A DNA stretch of 64,000 nt from Bartonella queenslandensis (GCF_018155095.1 NZ_NAAI01000002.1:186001-250000), one strand, 5' to 3'; shown: positions 50,713 to 61,478, counted from the first letter of the stretch. The notes: generated by a model from the letters alone, not told the origin. Numbers and translations are program-made.

Positions 50713-51615
50713 ATGTCAATTCTTGTGAATAAAGAGACAAAAGTTCTCGTTCAAGGACTTACAGGAAAAACAGGAACATTTCACACAGAACAGGCGCTTG
50801 CTTATCATGGCACGCAAATGGTTGGCGGTGTTAATCCTAAAAAGGGTGGAGAAACATGGGAAGGTTCAAAAGGTGAAACCCTTCCTATTTTTGCTAGTGT
50901 TGTAGAAGCAAAAGAAAAAACAGGCGCGGATGCTTCCGTTATTTATGTTCCTCCTGCAGGGGCTGCGGCAGCTATTATAGAGGCTATTGAAGCTGAAGTT
51001 TGTTTAATTATCTGTATTACGGAGGGTATTCCCGTTATGGATATGGTTAAAGTGAAGGCGCGATTAGAAAACTCAAAATCTCGTCTTATTGGTCCGAATT
51101 GTCCTGGTATTCTCACGCCAAACGAATGTAAAATTGGTATTATGCCGGGTTCTATTTTTAGAAAAGGTTCTGTGGGGGTTGTCTCACGGTCGGGAACTTT
51201 GACTTATGAAGCAGTTTTTCAAACGAGTCAGGAAGGGCTGGGACAAACAACGGCTATAGGAATTGGTGGTGATCCTGTTAAGGGTACTGAATTTATTGAT
51301 GTGTTGGAAATGTTTTTAGCAGATGATGAAACCCAGTCTATTGTTATGATTGGTGAGATTGGGGGATCTGCTGAAGAAGAAGCAGCGCAGTTTCTGCAAG
51401 ATGAAGCAAGAAAAGGGCGTAAAAAGCCAGTTGTTGGCTTTATTGCTGGTCGTACGGCTCCTCCAGGACGTACAATGGGACATGCTGGCGCTGTTATTTC
51501 TGGTGGTAAAGGTGGAGCAGAAGATAAAATTGCAGCAATGGAATCCGCTGGGATTCGGGTTTCGCCTTCGCCATCACAGATAGGTAAGACTTTGATATCA
51601 GTTTTGAAAGGGTAA
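50713..51615 (+). CDS. sucD: Succinyl-CoA synthetase alpha subunit
   Basis: CoA-binding subunit carrying the phosphohistidine. It has 300 residues. CoA-binding [15 protein letters not shown] (16-30), [10 protein letters not shown], and active-site His257 in [12 protein letters not shown]. Co-translated with sucC. A long hairpin separates it from sucA. Confidence 0.96.
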   Translation: MSILVNKETKVLVQGLTGKTGTFHTEQALAYHGTQMVGGVNPKKGGETWEGSKGETLPIFASVVEAKEKTGADASVIYVPPAGAAAAIIEAIEAEVCLIICITEGIPVMDMVKVKARLENSKSRLIGPNCPGILTPNECKIGIMPGSIFRKGSVGVVSRSGTLTYEAVFQTSQEGLGQTTAIGIGGDPVKGTEFIDVLEMFLADDETQSIVMIGEIGGSAEEEAAQFLQDEARKGRKKPVVGFIAGRTAPPGRTMGHAGAVISGGKGGAEDKIAAMESAGIRVSPSPSQIGKTLISVLKG

Positions 51616-51622
51616 AAGAAAA

Positions 51623-51663
51623 TTTCACCTGAATTAAGAATATATTCTTAAATTCAGGTGAAA
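51623..51663. repeat. Long hairpin between sucD and sucA
   Basis: TTTCACCTGAATT (51623-51635) pairs with AATTCAGGTGAAA (51651-51663); inside, AAGAA (51636-51640) pairs with TTCTT (51645-51649) around a TATA loop, with one bulged A at 51650. The downstream plus-strand sequence is A-rich, not T-rich, so it is a poor intrinsic terminator in the operon direction. It may attenuate, or stabilise the 3' end of sucCD message. Confidence 0.8.
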
Positions 51664-51764
51664 AAAACTTGAGTATAAAAAAGTAAAACTTTTTTGAATG
51701 TTTGAAGCCTCACTTGCTTTGTAAGCATTGAAAGGTTGAAAAGAGATATAAGGAGACGGAATAG

Positions 51765-51803
51765 ATGTTCCGGAGAGGTATATGGCAAGGCAGGATGAGA
51801 TAA
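51765..51803 (+). CDS. Mini-ORF overlapping the sucA start
   Basis: ATG at 51765 with AAGGAG at 51750-51755 reads [12 protein letters not shown] then TGA-free TAA at 51801-51803, overlapping the sucA ATG (51782) in another frame. The sucA ribosome binding site (GGAGAGGT, 51772-51779) lies inside it. Could be a translational-coupling leader for sucA, or chance. Not homologous to anything I know. Confidence 0.3.
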   Translation: MFRRGIWQGRMR

Positions 51804-54781
51804 ATAGTCTTTTTGCACAGACGTCATTTCTTTATGGTGGGAATGCGGATTATATAGATCAACTTTATGCTCAATATGAGAAAGATCCTACCAGTGTTGA
51901 TTCACAGTGGCGTGCTTTTTTTGAAGGCCTTCATGATAACAAAGAAGATGTTCTCAAAAATGCTGAAGGACCAACATGGCAGCGTGATTATTGGCCGTTG
52001 AAACCAGAGGGTGAATTGGTTTCTGCTCTTGATGGTGATTGGTCTTCTCTTGAAAAATATCTTGGTGATAAATTAAAGGAAAAAGCAGCAACAGGGGCTG
52101 CAAAAAAGGGAAAAACTTCCAGTGAACAAGATATTGTTCGCGCAACGCGCGATTCTGTTCATGCCATTATGATGATTCGTGCGTTTCGAGCACGGGGACA
52201 TCTTCGTGCAAAGCTTGACCCTCTTCAATTGTCAGAAAAACTGGAGGATTATAGAGAACTTTCTCCAGAAGCTTACGGTTTTACTCCTGCTGATTATGAG
52301 CGTCCCATTTTTATTGATAATGTTTTAGGATTGGAATATGCAACCATTCCACAAATGCTTGAAATTCTCAATCGTGCCTATTGCTCAACAATCGGTGTGG
52401 AATATATGCATGTTTCTGATCCAATCCAGAAAGCATGGCTTCAAGAGCGTATTGAAGGGCGAGATAAAAGAATTGCTTTCACTCAGCAAGATAAGAAAGC
52501 TATCCTGAATAAGCTTATTCAAGCAGAAGGATTTGAACAGTTTTTAGATACTAAATATAAAGGTACAAAACGTTTTGGACTTGATGGTGGTGAAGCGCTG
52601 ATTCCTGCTCTTGAACAAATTATTAAATGTGGTAGTGCTTTAGGGGTGCAGGAGGTTATTTTAGGAATGGCCCATCGTGGGCGTTTAAATGTTCTTTCAC
52701 AAGTGCTCGCCAAGCCCCATAGAGCGATCTTTCATGAATTCAAAGGGGGATCTTATAAGCCGGATGATGTAGAGGGATCCGGTGATGTTAAATATCATTT
52801 AGGCACGACTGCAGATTTGGACTTTGATGGGAATAAAGTTCATTTATCACTTTTGCCTAATCCCTCTCATCTTGAGATTGTTGATCCGGTTGTTATGGGA
52901 AAAGCACGCGCTAAACAAGATCAACTTGTGGGACCTACACACACGGATTCACTCCCATTAAGTGAGCGTTCAAAAGTGTTGCCATTGCTTATTCATGGTG
53001 ATGCTGCTTTTGCAGGACAGGGCGTTATCCAAGAAACTTTTGGTCTTTCAGGTCTTAAAGGCTATCGTGTTGCAGGCTCACTTCATGTTATTATCAATAA
53101 TCAGATTGGTTTTACAACAGCACCACGTTTTTCACGTTCTTCGCCTTATCCATCTGATGTTGCAAAAATGATTGATGCTCCCATTTTTCATGTGAATGGG
53201 GATGATCCTGAAGCTGTTGTTTTTGTTGCAAAAATAGCAATGGAATTTCGTCAAATTTTCCATAAACCGGTGGTCATTGATATGTTTTGTTATCGCCGTT
53301 ACGGACATAATGAAGGTGATGAACCTTCCTTTACGCAACCGCTTATGTATAAAGCAATTCGTAATCATAAAACAACTCTTCAGCTTTATAGTGATCAATT
53401 GATCGCAGAAGGAATGGTTTCTTCAGAAGAAATTGAGCAACAAAAAAAGTTGTGGCGTGATAAACTTGAAGGTGAATTGGAAGCAAGCGCTTCTTATAAG
53501 CCCAATAAGGCTGATTGGCTTGATGGAAGCTGGACGGGCATTAAAGTTTTTAGTAATTCTGATGAGCAACATTCTAAAACAACGGGTGTTGAATTAAAAA
53601 CTTTGAAGGAAATTGGCCAGAAACTTGTCAAAATCCCAGCAGATTTTAATGTTCATAAAACGATACAGCGTTTTTTAAATAATCGTGCTAAAATTTTTGA
53701 AACAGGTGAGGGCGTTGATTGGGCAACCGCTGAAGCTTTAGCTTTTGGTTCACTTTGTTTAGAAGGAGCGCCGATTCGTCTTTCTGGTGAGGATGTTGAA
53801 CGGGGGACTTTTTCACAACGTCATTCAGTGCTTTATGACCAGGAAAATGAAGCGCGTTATATTCCTTTGAATCATTTACAAAAGGGGCAAGCGCTTTATG
53901 AAGTTGTTAATTCTATGCTTTCTGAAGAAGCTGTTCTTGGGTTTGAATATGGATATTCTCTTGCTGAACCACGAGGATTAACACTTTGGGAAGCACAATT
54001 TGGTGACTTTTCTAATGGTGCACAGGTCATTTTTGACCAATTTATTTCATCTGCAGAGCGTAAATGGCTCCGTATGTCTGGTCTTGTGTGTTTGTTGCCT
54101 CATGGTTTTGAAGGGCAAGGACCGGAACATTCTTCTGCACGTTTAGAACGATTTCTTCAACTTTGTGCGGAAGATAATATGCAGGTTGCTAACTGTACAA
54201 CTCCTGCAAATTATTTTCATATTTTACGTCGACAGATTAAGCGTGATTTCCGTAAGCCTTTAATTTTGATGACTCCTAAATCACTTTTGCGTCATAAGCG
54301 GGCCGTTTCTCTTCTCAATGAAATGGGACCAGAAACGAGTTTCCATCGTGTGTTGCTTGATGATGCAGAATGTCTCAAAGATTCTGTGGTGAAATTGCAA
54401 AAAGATAATAAAATTCGCCGTGTCGTTCTTTGTACCGGTAAGGTTTATTACGACCTTTATGAAGAACGTGAAAAAAAGGGGATCGATGATGTTTATCTCC
54501 TTCGTGTTGAACAGTTGTATCCTTTCCCTGCAAAAGTTTTGGTGAATGTGTTATCGCGCTTTTTGCAGGCAGAAGTTTTTTGGTGCCAAGAAGAACCAAA
54601 AAACATGGGGGCTTGGTCATTTATTGAGCCTTATTTGGAATGGGTTTTGACGCATATTAATGCGCAATATTCGCGTGCTCGTTATGCAGGGCGTCCTGCG
54701 AGTGCATCACCGGCCTCTGGGTTAATGGTGAAACACCTTGAACAACTGACTGCGTTTCTTAAAGACGCGTTAGGTTCTTAA
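51782..54781 (+). CDS. sucA: 2-oxoglutarate dehydrogenase E1 component
   Basis: Thiamine-diphosphate decarboxylase of the 2-oxoglutarate dehydrogenase complex. It has 999 residues, full length. N-terminal [21 protein letters not shown] (E2-interacting end), [32 protein letters not shown] (cofactor site), [18 protein letters not shown], and a C-terminal transketolase-like half with [18 protein letters not shown] at 51782 preceded by GGAGAGGT. Part of the sucAB-lpdA complex. Confidence 0.96.
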   Translation: MARQDEINSLFAQTSFLYGGNADYIDQLYAQYEKDPTSVDSQWRAFFEGLHDNKEDVLKNAEGPTWQRDYWPLKPEGELVSALDGDWSSLEKYLGDKLKEKAATGAAKKGKTSSEQDIVRATRDSVHAIMMIRAFRARGHLRAKLDPLQLSEKLEDYRELSPEAYGFTPADYERPIFIDNVLGLEYATIPQMLEILNRAYCSTIGVEYMHVSDPIQKAWLQERIEGRDKRIAFTQQDKKAILNKLIQAEGFEQFLDTKYKGTKRFGLDGGEALIPALEQIIKCGSALGVQEVILGMAHRGRLNVLSQVLAKPHRAIFHEFKGGSYKPDDVEGSGDVKYHLGTTADLDFDGNKVHLSLLPNPSHLEIVDPVVMGKARAKQDQLVGPTHTDSLPLSERSKVLPLLIHGDAAFAGQGVIQETFGLSGLKGYRVAGSLHVIINNQIGFTTAPRFSRSSPYPSDVAKMIDAPIFHVNGDDPEAVVFVAKIAMEFRQIFHKPVVIDMFCYRRYGHNEGDEPSFTQPLMYKAIRNHKTTLQLYSDQLIAEGMVSSEEIEQQKKLWRDKLEGELEASASYKPNKADWLDGSWTGIKVFSNSDEQHSKTTGVELKTLKEIGQKLVKIPADFNVHKTIQRFLNNRAKIFETGEGVDWATAEALAFGSLCLEGAPIRLSGEDVERGTFSQRHSVLYDQENEARYIPLNHLQKGQALYEVVNSMLSEEAVLGFEYGYSLAEPRGLTLWEAQFGDFSNGAQVIFDQFISSAERKWLRMSGLVCLLPHGFEGQGPEHSSARLERFLQLCAEDNMQVANCTTPANYFHILRRQIKRDFRKPLILMTPKSLLRHKRAVSLLNEMGPETSFHRVLLDDAECLKDSVVKLQKDNKIRRVVLCTGKVYYDLYEEREKKGIDDVYLLRVEQLYPFPAKVLVNVLSRFLQAEVFWCQEEPKNMGAWSFIEPYLEWVLTHINAQYSRARYAGRPASASPASGLMVKHLEQLTAFLKDALGS

Positions 54782-54813
54782 TTTGTTACTACTCTGATGT
54801 ATGGAAAAATATT

Positions 54814-56025
54814 ATGACTACTGAAATCCGTGTTCCTACTTTGGGTGAATCGGTTACCGAAGCAACAGTTGGCAAATGGTTTAAAAAACTTGGCGAAGCT
54901 GTCGCTATGGATGAGCCTTTGGTTGAATTAGAAACTGATAAGGTAACAGTTGAAGTTCCTTCTCCTGTTGCGGGGAGATTATCTGAAATCATCGCAAAAG
55001 AAGGCGATACGGTTGAAGTAAATGCTCTTTTAGGAGCAGTGGAAGCTGGTGAAGCCGTTGTCTCCCAATCTTTTTCACCTGCTGCTACGCCTGTTCCAGT
55101 AGCTTCATCTGAATCGGAGAAGCCAGCTTCGAGCAGTACCATGCCTCCTTCACCCTCAGCGGCAAAATTGATGGCTGAAAATAATGTTACGAAAAGTGAT
55201 ATTTCAGGTTCTGGAAAGCGTGGACAAATTCTTAAAGGAGATGTTCTTGGTGGGTTAGAACAAAGAACAAATGTTCCTACACCTTCTTCCTCTGCAACGA
55301 GCTCTTCTGTGGCTTCTGTATCAGAAACGCGTGAAGAGCGGGTTCGTATGACGAAATTACGTCAAACAATTGCTCGTCGTCTTAAAGATGCGCAAAATGT
55401 AGCAGCAATGTTAACCACATTTAATGAGGTTGATATGTCCGCAGTGATGGATTTGCGCAAGCGTTATAAGGATCTTTTTGAAAAGAAACATGGTGTTAAA
55501 CTTGGTTTTATGGGATTTTTTACCAAAGCTGTTTGTCATGCATTAAAAGAACTTCCTGCTGTTAATGCCGAAATTGATGGAACAGATATTGTTTACAAAA
55601 ACTATGTCAATGTTGGGATTGCTGTTGGAACGGATAAAGGGCTTGTCGTTCCTGTGGTGCGTGATGCAGATCAAATGTCATTAGCAGAGATTGAAAAGGA
55701 GATTGGCCGTTTGGGACGTCTTGCGCGTGATGGAAAATTAGCCGTTTCTGATATGCAAGGTGGAACTTTTACCATTACCAATGGTGGTGTGTATGGGTCG
55801 TTGATGTCAACACCAATTTTGAATGCACCACAATCTGGTATTTTGGGAATGCATGCGATTAAAGAGCGAGCGATGGTTGTGGAGGGGCAAGTGGTAATCC
55901 GCCCCATGATGTATTTAGCGCTTTCTTATGATCACCGTATTGTGGATGGGCAAGAAGCTGTAACTTTCCTTGTGCGTGTTAAGGAAAGCTTAGAAGATCC
56001 GGAACGCCTTGTTCTTGATTTGTAA
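54814..56025 (+). CDS. sucB: 2-oxoglutarate dehydrogenase E2 component (dihydrolipoyl succinyltransferase)
   Basis: Core acyltransferase of the complex. It has 403 residues. One lipoyl domain with lipoyl-lysine Lys43 ([11 protein letters not shown]), a Ser/Pro/Ala linker, a peripheral-subunit-binding domain ([20 protein letters not shown], about 111-130), a second linker, and the catalytic domain ending [13 protein letters not shown]. Order and spacing (33 bases after sucA) are those of a single operon. Confidence 0.96.
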   Translation: MTTEIRVPTLGESVTEATVGKWFKKLGEAVAMDEPLVELETDKVTVEVPSPVAGRLSEIIAKEGDTVEVNALLGAVEAGEAVVSQSFSPAATPVPVASSESEKPASSSTMPPSPSAAKLMAENNVTKSDISGSGKRGQILKGDVLGGLEQRTNVPTPSSSATSSSVASVSETREERVRMTKLRQTIARRLKDAQNVAAMLTTFNEVDMSAVMDLRKRYKDLFEKKHGVKLGFMGFFTKAVCHALKELPAVNAEIDGTDIVYKNYVNVGIAVGTDKGLVVPVVRDADQMSLAEIEKEIGRLGRLARDGKLAVSDMQGGTFTITNGGVYGSLMSTPILNAPQSGILGMHAIKERAMVVEGQVVIRPMMYLALSYDHRIVDGQEAVTFLVRVKESLEDPERLVLDL

Positions 56026-56056
56026 AATACAGTTTTCAGGATGAAAGGAGAAACGG

Positions 56057-57463
56057 ATGTCTTATGATGTGGCTGTGATCGGAGCGGGTCCAGGTGGTTA
56101 TGTAGCAGCAATAAAGGCCGCACAACTAGGGCTTAAAGTAGCGATTATTGAAAAGCGTACAACATTAGGGGGAACATGTCTCAATGTTGGTTGTATACCT
56201 TCTAAAGCGTTGTTGCACGCTTCAGAAGTGTTTGCTGAAACCCAGCATGGTTTTGAAACACTTGGGATTTCTATTGGCAAATCTAAACTTAATCTTGAAC
56301 AAATGATGGTTCATAAGAAAGCTGTGGTGACAGCCAATACAAGTGGCGTTTCTTTTTTGATGAAAAAAAATAAAGTTGATACTTTTTTTGGGGAAGCCAA
56401 AATTTTGAGTGCGGGTCATGTAGAAGTTGTTGCCAGAGATGGTAATAAACAAACAATTGAAACAAAAAATATTATTATTGCTACGGGCTCACAAAGTTCA
56501 GGCATTCCAGGGGTGAATGTTGAAATTGATGAAAAGACTATTGTTTCTTCTACGGGAGCTCTTTCACTTGAAAAAGTACCAGCACATATGATTGTGGTGG
56601 GTGCTGGTGTCATTGGTTCAGAACTTGGGTCGGTTTGGAGCCGTTTAGGGGCTAAAGTGACCATTATTGAGTATCTTAATAAGGTTTTGGGCTCAATGGA
56701 TGGTGAAGTTTCACGGCAATTCCAGAAATTAATGGAAAAACAGGGGATTGAATATAAAACGGGCACAAAGGTAACCGCTATTAAACAATCCGGTTCAATG
56801 GCTCAGGTGAGCTTTGAATCTGTCAAAGGTGGTGAATCTGAAACCTTAGAGGCTGATGTTGTGCTTATTGCGACTGGGCGTTCTCCTTATACAGAGGGAC
56901 TTGGCTTGAGTGAGGTTGGTGTTCAGTTAGATGAACGCGGCTTTATTGCGATTAATGCCCATTGGCAGACGAATGTTCCAGGAATTTATGCGATTGGTGA
57001 TGTTGTAAAAGGACCAATGTTAGCGCATAAAGCAGAGGAAGAAGGCGTTGCTGTAGCAGAAATTTTGGCAGGTCAAAAAGGGCATGTTAATTTTGATGTT
57101 ATTCCTAGTGTTGTTTATACACAGCCAGAAATTGCGAGTGTAGGAAAGACAGAAGAAGAACTGAAGGCGGCCGGTATTGAATATAATGTTGGCAAATTTC
57201 CTTTTATGGCTAATGGTCGGGCACGCGCGATGCAAAAGAGTGATGGATTTGTTAAAATCCTTTCTGATAAAAAAACAGATCGGGTTTTGGGGGGGCATAT
57301 TCTTGGATTTGCTGCTGGTGAAATGATCCACGAAATTGCCGTGTTAATGGAATTTGGTGGTTCATCAGAAGATCTAGGTCGCTGTTGTCATGCGCATCCT
57401 ACCTTATCAGAAGCAGTTCGTGAAGCAGCTTTAGCAACATTTGCTAAACCACTTCATATTTAA
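56057..57463 (+). CDS. lpdA: Dihydrolipoyl dehydrogenase (E3)
   Basis: FAD enzyme that reoxidises the lipoyl group. It has 468 residues. FAD site VAVIGAGPGGYVAAIKAA, redox disulfide Cys41-Cys46 in GGTCLNVGCIPSK, NAD site VVGAGVIGSELGSVW, FAD-binding AIGDVVKGPMLAHKAEEEG and the C-terminal active-site HAHPTLSEAVREAA. 31 bases after sucB, last gene of the TCA block. No obvious terminator follows. Confidence 0.96.
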   Translation: MSYDVAVIGAGPGGYVAAIKAAQLGLKVAIIEKRTTLGGTCLNVGCIPSKALLHASEVFAETQHGFETLGISIGKSKLNLEQMMVHKKAVVTANTSGVSFLMKKNKVDTFFGEAKILSAGHVEVVARDGNKQTIETKNIIIATGSQSSGIPGVNVEIDEKTIVSSTGALSLEKVPAHMIVVGAGVIGSELGSVWSRLGAKVTIIEYLNKVLGSMDGEVSRQFQKLMEKQGIEYKTGTKVTAIKQSGSMAQVSFESVKGGESETLEADVVLIATGRSPYTEGLGLSEVGVQLDERGFIAINAHWQTNVPGIYAIGDVVKGPMLAHKAEEEGVAVAEILAGQKGHVNFDVIPSVVYTQPEIASVGKTEEELKAAGIEYNVGKFPFMANGRARAMQKSDGFVKILSDKKTDRVLGGHILGFAAGEMIHEIAVLMEFGGSSEDLGRCCHAHPTLSEAVREAALATFAKPLHI

Positions 57464-57734
57464 AAAGCTTTTAAAAAGTATATTAAAAAAAACACAAGGG
57501 GCCGTGAATATTTGTGATGCATGCAACAACATTTTAGAAAGAATAAAACAATAGTATGAGATATTCCACTTAATTTGTTGTGTGCTTTTCAATAATTGTT
57601 GTTTTAGATCTTCGTTGTGCAGTTTTGATTGATTATCTTGTATTATCGTTTAGAGCGGTGGTGTTTAGTCGTATTTAATCTATGTGACGTTTTACATAGG
57701 AGGGATTTTTATACTGTTATAAAATATTCAGGAT

Positions 57735-57930
57735 AGGATTCTCAGCTTGTTTGCGAGTTTTGTTTTAAGAAAACATCTCTCAAAAAGCTCAAACCTATTT
57801 CGCTACGGTGTGTTCGTGAAGAGTATCACTATAAAATTCTTTGTGACGTATATAAACTCATTATACACCATCATTTTTGTGCTTAATAAAAGCTATAAGT
57901 TGGGATGCTAAGTTATATTTACGAACCTTT
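57735..57930 (-). pseudogene. Integrase relic 5 (minus strand)
   Basis: On the minus strand it matches the arm domain of relic 6: a worn LHKRKDGG segment (IKHKNDGV then TAA) near 57890-57860, then HEHT, EIGLS-like (with a frameshift) and LRDVFLKQNSQT-like, ending near 57740. It is an imperfect inverted copy of 58230-58380. No shared upstream flank was found for this copy. Confidence 0.6.
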
Positions 57931-58039
57931 TATATACTTTTGGGTTATTTGAGAGCTTTTATAAGAGGTATTTTTTTCTTACTTCTCCTTTTATTAAAAC
58001 AACAAGATATTGATTTATAATGATAATTCACTGTTTTGT

Positions 58040-58395
58040 ATGTTGAGTGAGCATTCTGAATATCGTAAGATTTTTTCATTTCAAAGCTGCTTATCTTGAA
58101 TCAATCAAAACCATTCCTTTGCACGTCATAAGTGGGATGAGTGTGTGGATAAAAACTATAGAAGAAAGGAGTAAAAATGGTTCTTATGAATCGTCTTAAT
58201 GCAATGATCTGTTGCAACACCCACGGGCTGGCAAATAGTGTGATGGTGCCGGATTGTTTCTCCATAAGCGTAAAGATGGAGGTGCTCAATGGATTTACCA
58301 TTATATCCTTCACGGGCGCTGCTGTGAAATAGGCTTGGGTGCCTTAAGAGGTGTTTCTTTAAAACAAACCCGCGAAACCGACTCCTCCTGCTTGT
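58040..58395 (+). pseudogene. Integrase relic 6 (plus strand)
   Basis: The best-preserved copy. Shared flank at about 58053-58135 (AATATCGTAAGATT), GAAAGGAG at 58162-58170, ATG at 58177 (MVLMNRLNAM), then a one-base frameshift and a clear frame from about 58243: GAGLFLHKRKDGGAQWIYHY, ILHGRCCEIGLGALRGVSLK, QTRE. It is cut off at about 58390, where the inverted flank copy begins. Confidence 0.8.
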
Positions 58396-58485
58396 GATAT
58401 GTAAAAGAAAAAGTTTTGATTAATTCAGTATAAACAGATTTGTAATGAGAGAATCCTACGGTATTAGGAGCTTTCATTTAAGGTG
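58385..58485 (-). repeat. Inverted copy of the integrase 5' flank
   Basis: On the minus strand, 58465 down to 58385 repeats the flank of relic 6 (CCGTAGGATTC, CTGTTTATACTGAATTAATC, CTTTTACATATCACAAGCAGG). It is fused directly to the broken end of relic 6, so the two flanks form an inverted repeat around the fragment. Confidence 0.65.
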
Positions 58486-58780
58486 CAAAACAATAAGTTA
58501 TACTTACAGTTTGTTGTATATTCAGAGCAAAATTTGCTTATAGGGTTGGATGAAGTGGAAAGCCAAGCGGAAGGTTTTCGGGAAGAAGCTGAATTATTTA
58601 CAGACTATTGTTTATAGAAACGATGTTTAATTACTATAAATCAATAGGTTATATATAGCGTGAATTACATGAGGAGAGAAGCCAAAAGGAATTTTCTCAA
58701 AAAAAATAGGACTGTTTAACGATTGGTGCGGATTAAAAAATTTCATTCTTTAAGGTCAAGAGGATGTCATACATTTCTAC

Positions 58781-58816
58781 AAAATACCACTCTTTTTAAA
58801 GGAGTGGTATTTTTAT
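58781..58816. terminator. Bidirectional-looking terminator hairpin
   Basis: AAAATACCACTC (58781-58792) pairs perfectly with GAGTGGTATTTT (58802-58813), 9-base loop, T-rich on the plus side (TTTTTATATTTTTT) and TATTTT-like on the minus side. No plus-strand gene is seen in the 100 bases upstream, so it may end a small RNA. Confidence 0.7.
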
Positions 58817-59085
58817 ATTTTTTGTTGAGAGACTCTCTTTTTGATGACAATAGCAGATCATACAGTCTGATTAAAACAGTTTTTGCCTCTCTGTTTTTTT
58901 TGATCATTCTTAAAAAGATGATCTGTATCTTCTTTAAGGTTTTTAAAAAATTCCAATGTTGCCAAAATATAACCCATAATTAAAATTTTAAAAAAACATA
59001 ATTCATAAGAATATTAAATTTATTTTCATTTGGCAGCTTTGTGATAACTTAAGAAATTAAGCCTATGCCCTCTATAGGGATAAAT

Positions 59086-60324
59086 TTAAAATTGTAATTT
59101 TTTATCCTCTTCTTGTTCTCTTATAAAGGTGGAAAGCCCCATATGATCAAGATATTTGAGGAAAGAGTGGGGTGGTAATTCTTCTATGTTGACCATTGTT
59201 TTAACATCCCATTCGCCTGTGGCAATAAGAAGGGCGGTTGCGGCTGCTGGTACACCAGCTGTATAAGAAATGCCTTGTGCTCCAGTTTCATGAAAAGCTT
59301 GTTTGTGATCGGCTATGTTATAGATAAAAATTTCTCTCAGGCTTCCATCTTTTTCGCCTTTAATGAGATCTCCGATGCAGGTTTTTCCTGTGTATTCTGG
59401 GGCGAGAGAGGAAGGATCAGGTAAGACAGCTTTTACAACTTTTAAAGGAACAACTTCTTGTCCTTCTGCTGTTTTAATGGGTTGTTCGGATAAGAGACCT
59501 AGATTTTTTAAAACGGTAAAAACAGTGATATAACGATCACTAAACCCCATCCAGAAGCGGATATTTTGGACATCAAGATTTTTGGAAAGAGAATGAATTT
59601 CATCATGTCCTGTCATATAAGCTTTTTGTTTTCCAACAATGGGGAGATCCCATTCGCGGCTGACTTCAAACATTTTATTGGAGGTCCACTTTTTATTTTG
59701 CCATGACCATACTTGTCCTGTAAATTCACGGAAGTTAATTTCTGGATCAAAATTTGTAGCAAACCAACGTTCATGGCTTCCAGCATTAATATCGATAATA
59801 TCGATGTCTGTGATTTTATCAAAATAACATTTATGGGCTAATGCTGCGTAAGCATTAACGACACCGGGATCAAAGCCCGCACCCAAAATAGCAGTAATAC
59901 CCGCTTGTTCACATTCTTGACGCCGTGGCCATTCATAATTGCCATACCAAGGAGGAGTTTCACAAATTTTAAGAGGGTCTTCGTGGATGGCAGTATCGAT
60001 ATAAGCACACTTAGTTTCGATACAAGCTGAAAGAACGGACATATTAAGAAATGCTGAACCAACATTAATGACAATTTCGCATTTGGTCTTTTGGATGAGC
60101 TTTACAGTTTCTTCTACATTCATGGCATTGAGTGAATGGCCTTCGAGAACCCCTTGTTCTTTCATGGTGTTTTTTTCTTTAATAGAAGCAATGATGGCTT
60201 CACATTTTTTGAGTGTTCGTGAAGCAATATGAATTTCACCAAAAATATCGTTGTTTTGAGCACATTTGTGTGCAACAACTTGTGCAACACCTCCAGCACC
60301 AATGATAAGAACATTTTTCTTCAT
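59086..60324 (-). CDS. Carboxynorspermidine/carboxyspermidine dehydrogenase (saccharopine dehydrogenase family)
   Basis: NADPH-dependent enzyme of the alternative polyamine route: condenses aspartate semialdehyde with a diamine to give carboxy(nor)spermidine. It has 412 residues. Rossmann motif VLIIGAGGVAQVV (5-17), saccharopine-dehydrogenase-like CAYIDTAIHEDP, GAGFDPGVVNAYAALAHK, and a C-terminal GVPAAATALLIATGEWDV. The assignment over true saccharopine dehydrogenase rests mainly on pairing with nspC directly upstream. Confidence 0.88.
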   Translation of the reverse strand: MKKNVLIIGAGGVAQVVAHKCAQNNDIFGEIHIASRTLKKCEAIIASIKEKNTMKEQGVLEGHSLNAMNVEETVKLIQKTKCEIVINVGSAFLNMSVLSACIETKCAYIDTAIHEDPLKICETPPWYGNYEWPRRQECEQAGITAILGAGFDPGVVNAYAALAHKCYFDKITDIDIIDINAGSHERWFATNFDPEINFREFTGQVWSWQNKKWTSNKMFEVSREWDLPIVGKQKAYMTGHDEIHSLSKNLDVQNIRFWMGFSDRYITVFTVLKNLGLLSEQPIKTAEGQEVVPLKVVKAVLPDPSSLAPEYTGKTCIGDLIKGEKDGSLREIFIYNIADHKQAFHETGAQGISYTAGVPAAATALLIATGEWDVKTMVNIEELPPHSFLKYLDHMGLSTFIREQEEDKKLQF

Positions 60325-60377
60325 TGTAGGTTTATCTCCTTTTTAATACTGTTGTATGACGTTTTTTATGATTATCT

Positions 60378-61478
60378 TTATGAAAGGCTTTCTAGATAGT
60401 CGTTATAGCTGAATTGGCGTTGCAATGTTAATGTACCATCGCATTCTTTGAGAACAATAGCAGGCATTGTTACACCATTAAACCAGTTTTTCTTGACCAT
60501 TGTATATCCTGCTGCATCTTGAAAAGACAGTCTATCCCCTATTTTAAGGGGGGTTGGAAACCGAAATGTTCCAAAAATATCGCCAGCAAGGCAGGATTTC
60601 CCGCAGATCATAATTTCGTGCTCTCCTTGATTGGGTGCTAATTTGGCATTTTCACGATAAATGAGAAGATCAAGCATATGTGCTTCGATTGAGCTATCAA
60701 CGATGGCAAGATTCTTTTCATTGTACAATGTGTCAAGAACACTGACTTCTAGGGTGGTGCTTTTTGTGATAGCAGCTTCTCCTGGTTCTAGAAAAAGAGT
60801 GACACCATGGGTTTTGGAAAAGAGTTTTAAGCGTTCTGCAAAAGCGTCTAGAGGATAATTTTCAGCTGTAAAATGGATTCCGCCGCCAAGGCTTATCCAG
60901 TCAACAGCAGAAAAAAGTTCTGAAAACTTTTCTTCCATAGTTCCAAGCATTTGGTTAAAAAGATTAAAGTCAGCATTTTCACAATTGTTATGGATCATCA
61001 AGCCGTTTATGAGAGGCAAAACTTCTTTAATAGCGCTTTGGTTTGTTTCTCCTAAGCGACTAAAAGGGCGGGAGGGATTAGCAAGATCAAAATTTGATGC
61101 GCTTATTCCTGGGTTTAATCTTAAACCTCGTTGAATGGTTTTTGTTGCATCAGAAAAGCGTTGAAGTTGTTGGATTGAGTTAAAAATAATTTTATCTGCA
61201 TAACCACAGGCCTCATCAATCTCCTGATCAGCCCAAGCTACCGAGTAGGCATGGGTTTCTTTGCCAAATTTTTCTCTTCCTAAACGCAGTTCATAAAGAG
61301 ATGATGATGTGGTTCCATCCATGAATTCAGACATTAAATCAAAAACACTCCATGTGGCAAAACATTTCAGAGCAAGCAAAACTTTTGCTCCGGACATTTC
61401 CCGTAAACGAGAAATCGTTTGCATATTTTTGATGAGTTTCGATTTGTCTATAAGATAATAGGGGGTTTTTATCATCAT
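60378..61478 (-). CDS. nspC: Carboxynorspermidine decarboxylase
   Basis: PLP enzyme that decarboxylates carboxynorspermidine or carboxyspermidine to the triamine. It has 366 residues. PLP lysine Lys38 in LLALKCFATW, substrate region ISLGGGIHFTAENYPLD, and the C-terminal barrel CGKSCLAGDIFG with the active-site cysteine, as in alanine-racemase-fold decarboxylases. The start is the first of two adjacent ATGs (61478 or 61475). It lies 53 bases upstream of the dehydrogenase, forming a two-gene polyamine operon. Confidence 0.9.
   Translation of the reverse strand: MMIKTPYYLIDKSKLIKNMQTISRLREMSGAKVLLALKCFATWSVFDLMSEFMDGTTSSSLYELRLGREKFGKETHAYSVAWADQEIDEACGYADKIIFNSIQQLQRFSDATKTIQRGLRLNPGISASNFDLANPSRPFSRLGETNQSAIKEVLPLINGLMIHNNCENADFNLFNQMLGTMEEKFSELFSAVDWISLGGGIHFTAENYPLDAFAERLKLFSKTHGVTLFLEPGEAAITKSTTLEVSVLDTLYNEKNLAIVDSSIEAHMLDLLIYRENAKLAPNQGEHEIMICGKSCLAGDIFGTFRFPTPLKIGDRLSFQDAAGYTMVKKNWFNGVTMPAIVLKECDGTLTLQRQFSYNDYLESLS

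Larger units (their letters stand above)
57464..59085. other. 1.6 kb decayed region after lpdA
   Basis: No intact gene. It contains integrase relics 5 (minus), 6 (plus) and an extra inverted flank copy, plus a hairpin at 58781-58813, each listed separately. The rest is AT-rich and unrecognised. Confidence 0.6.
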
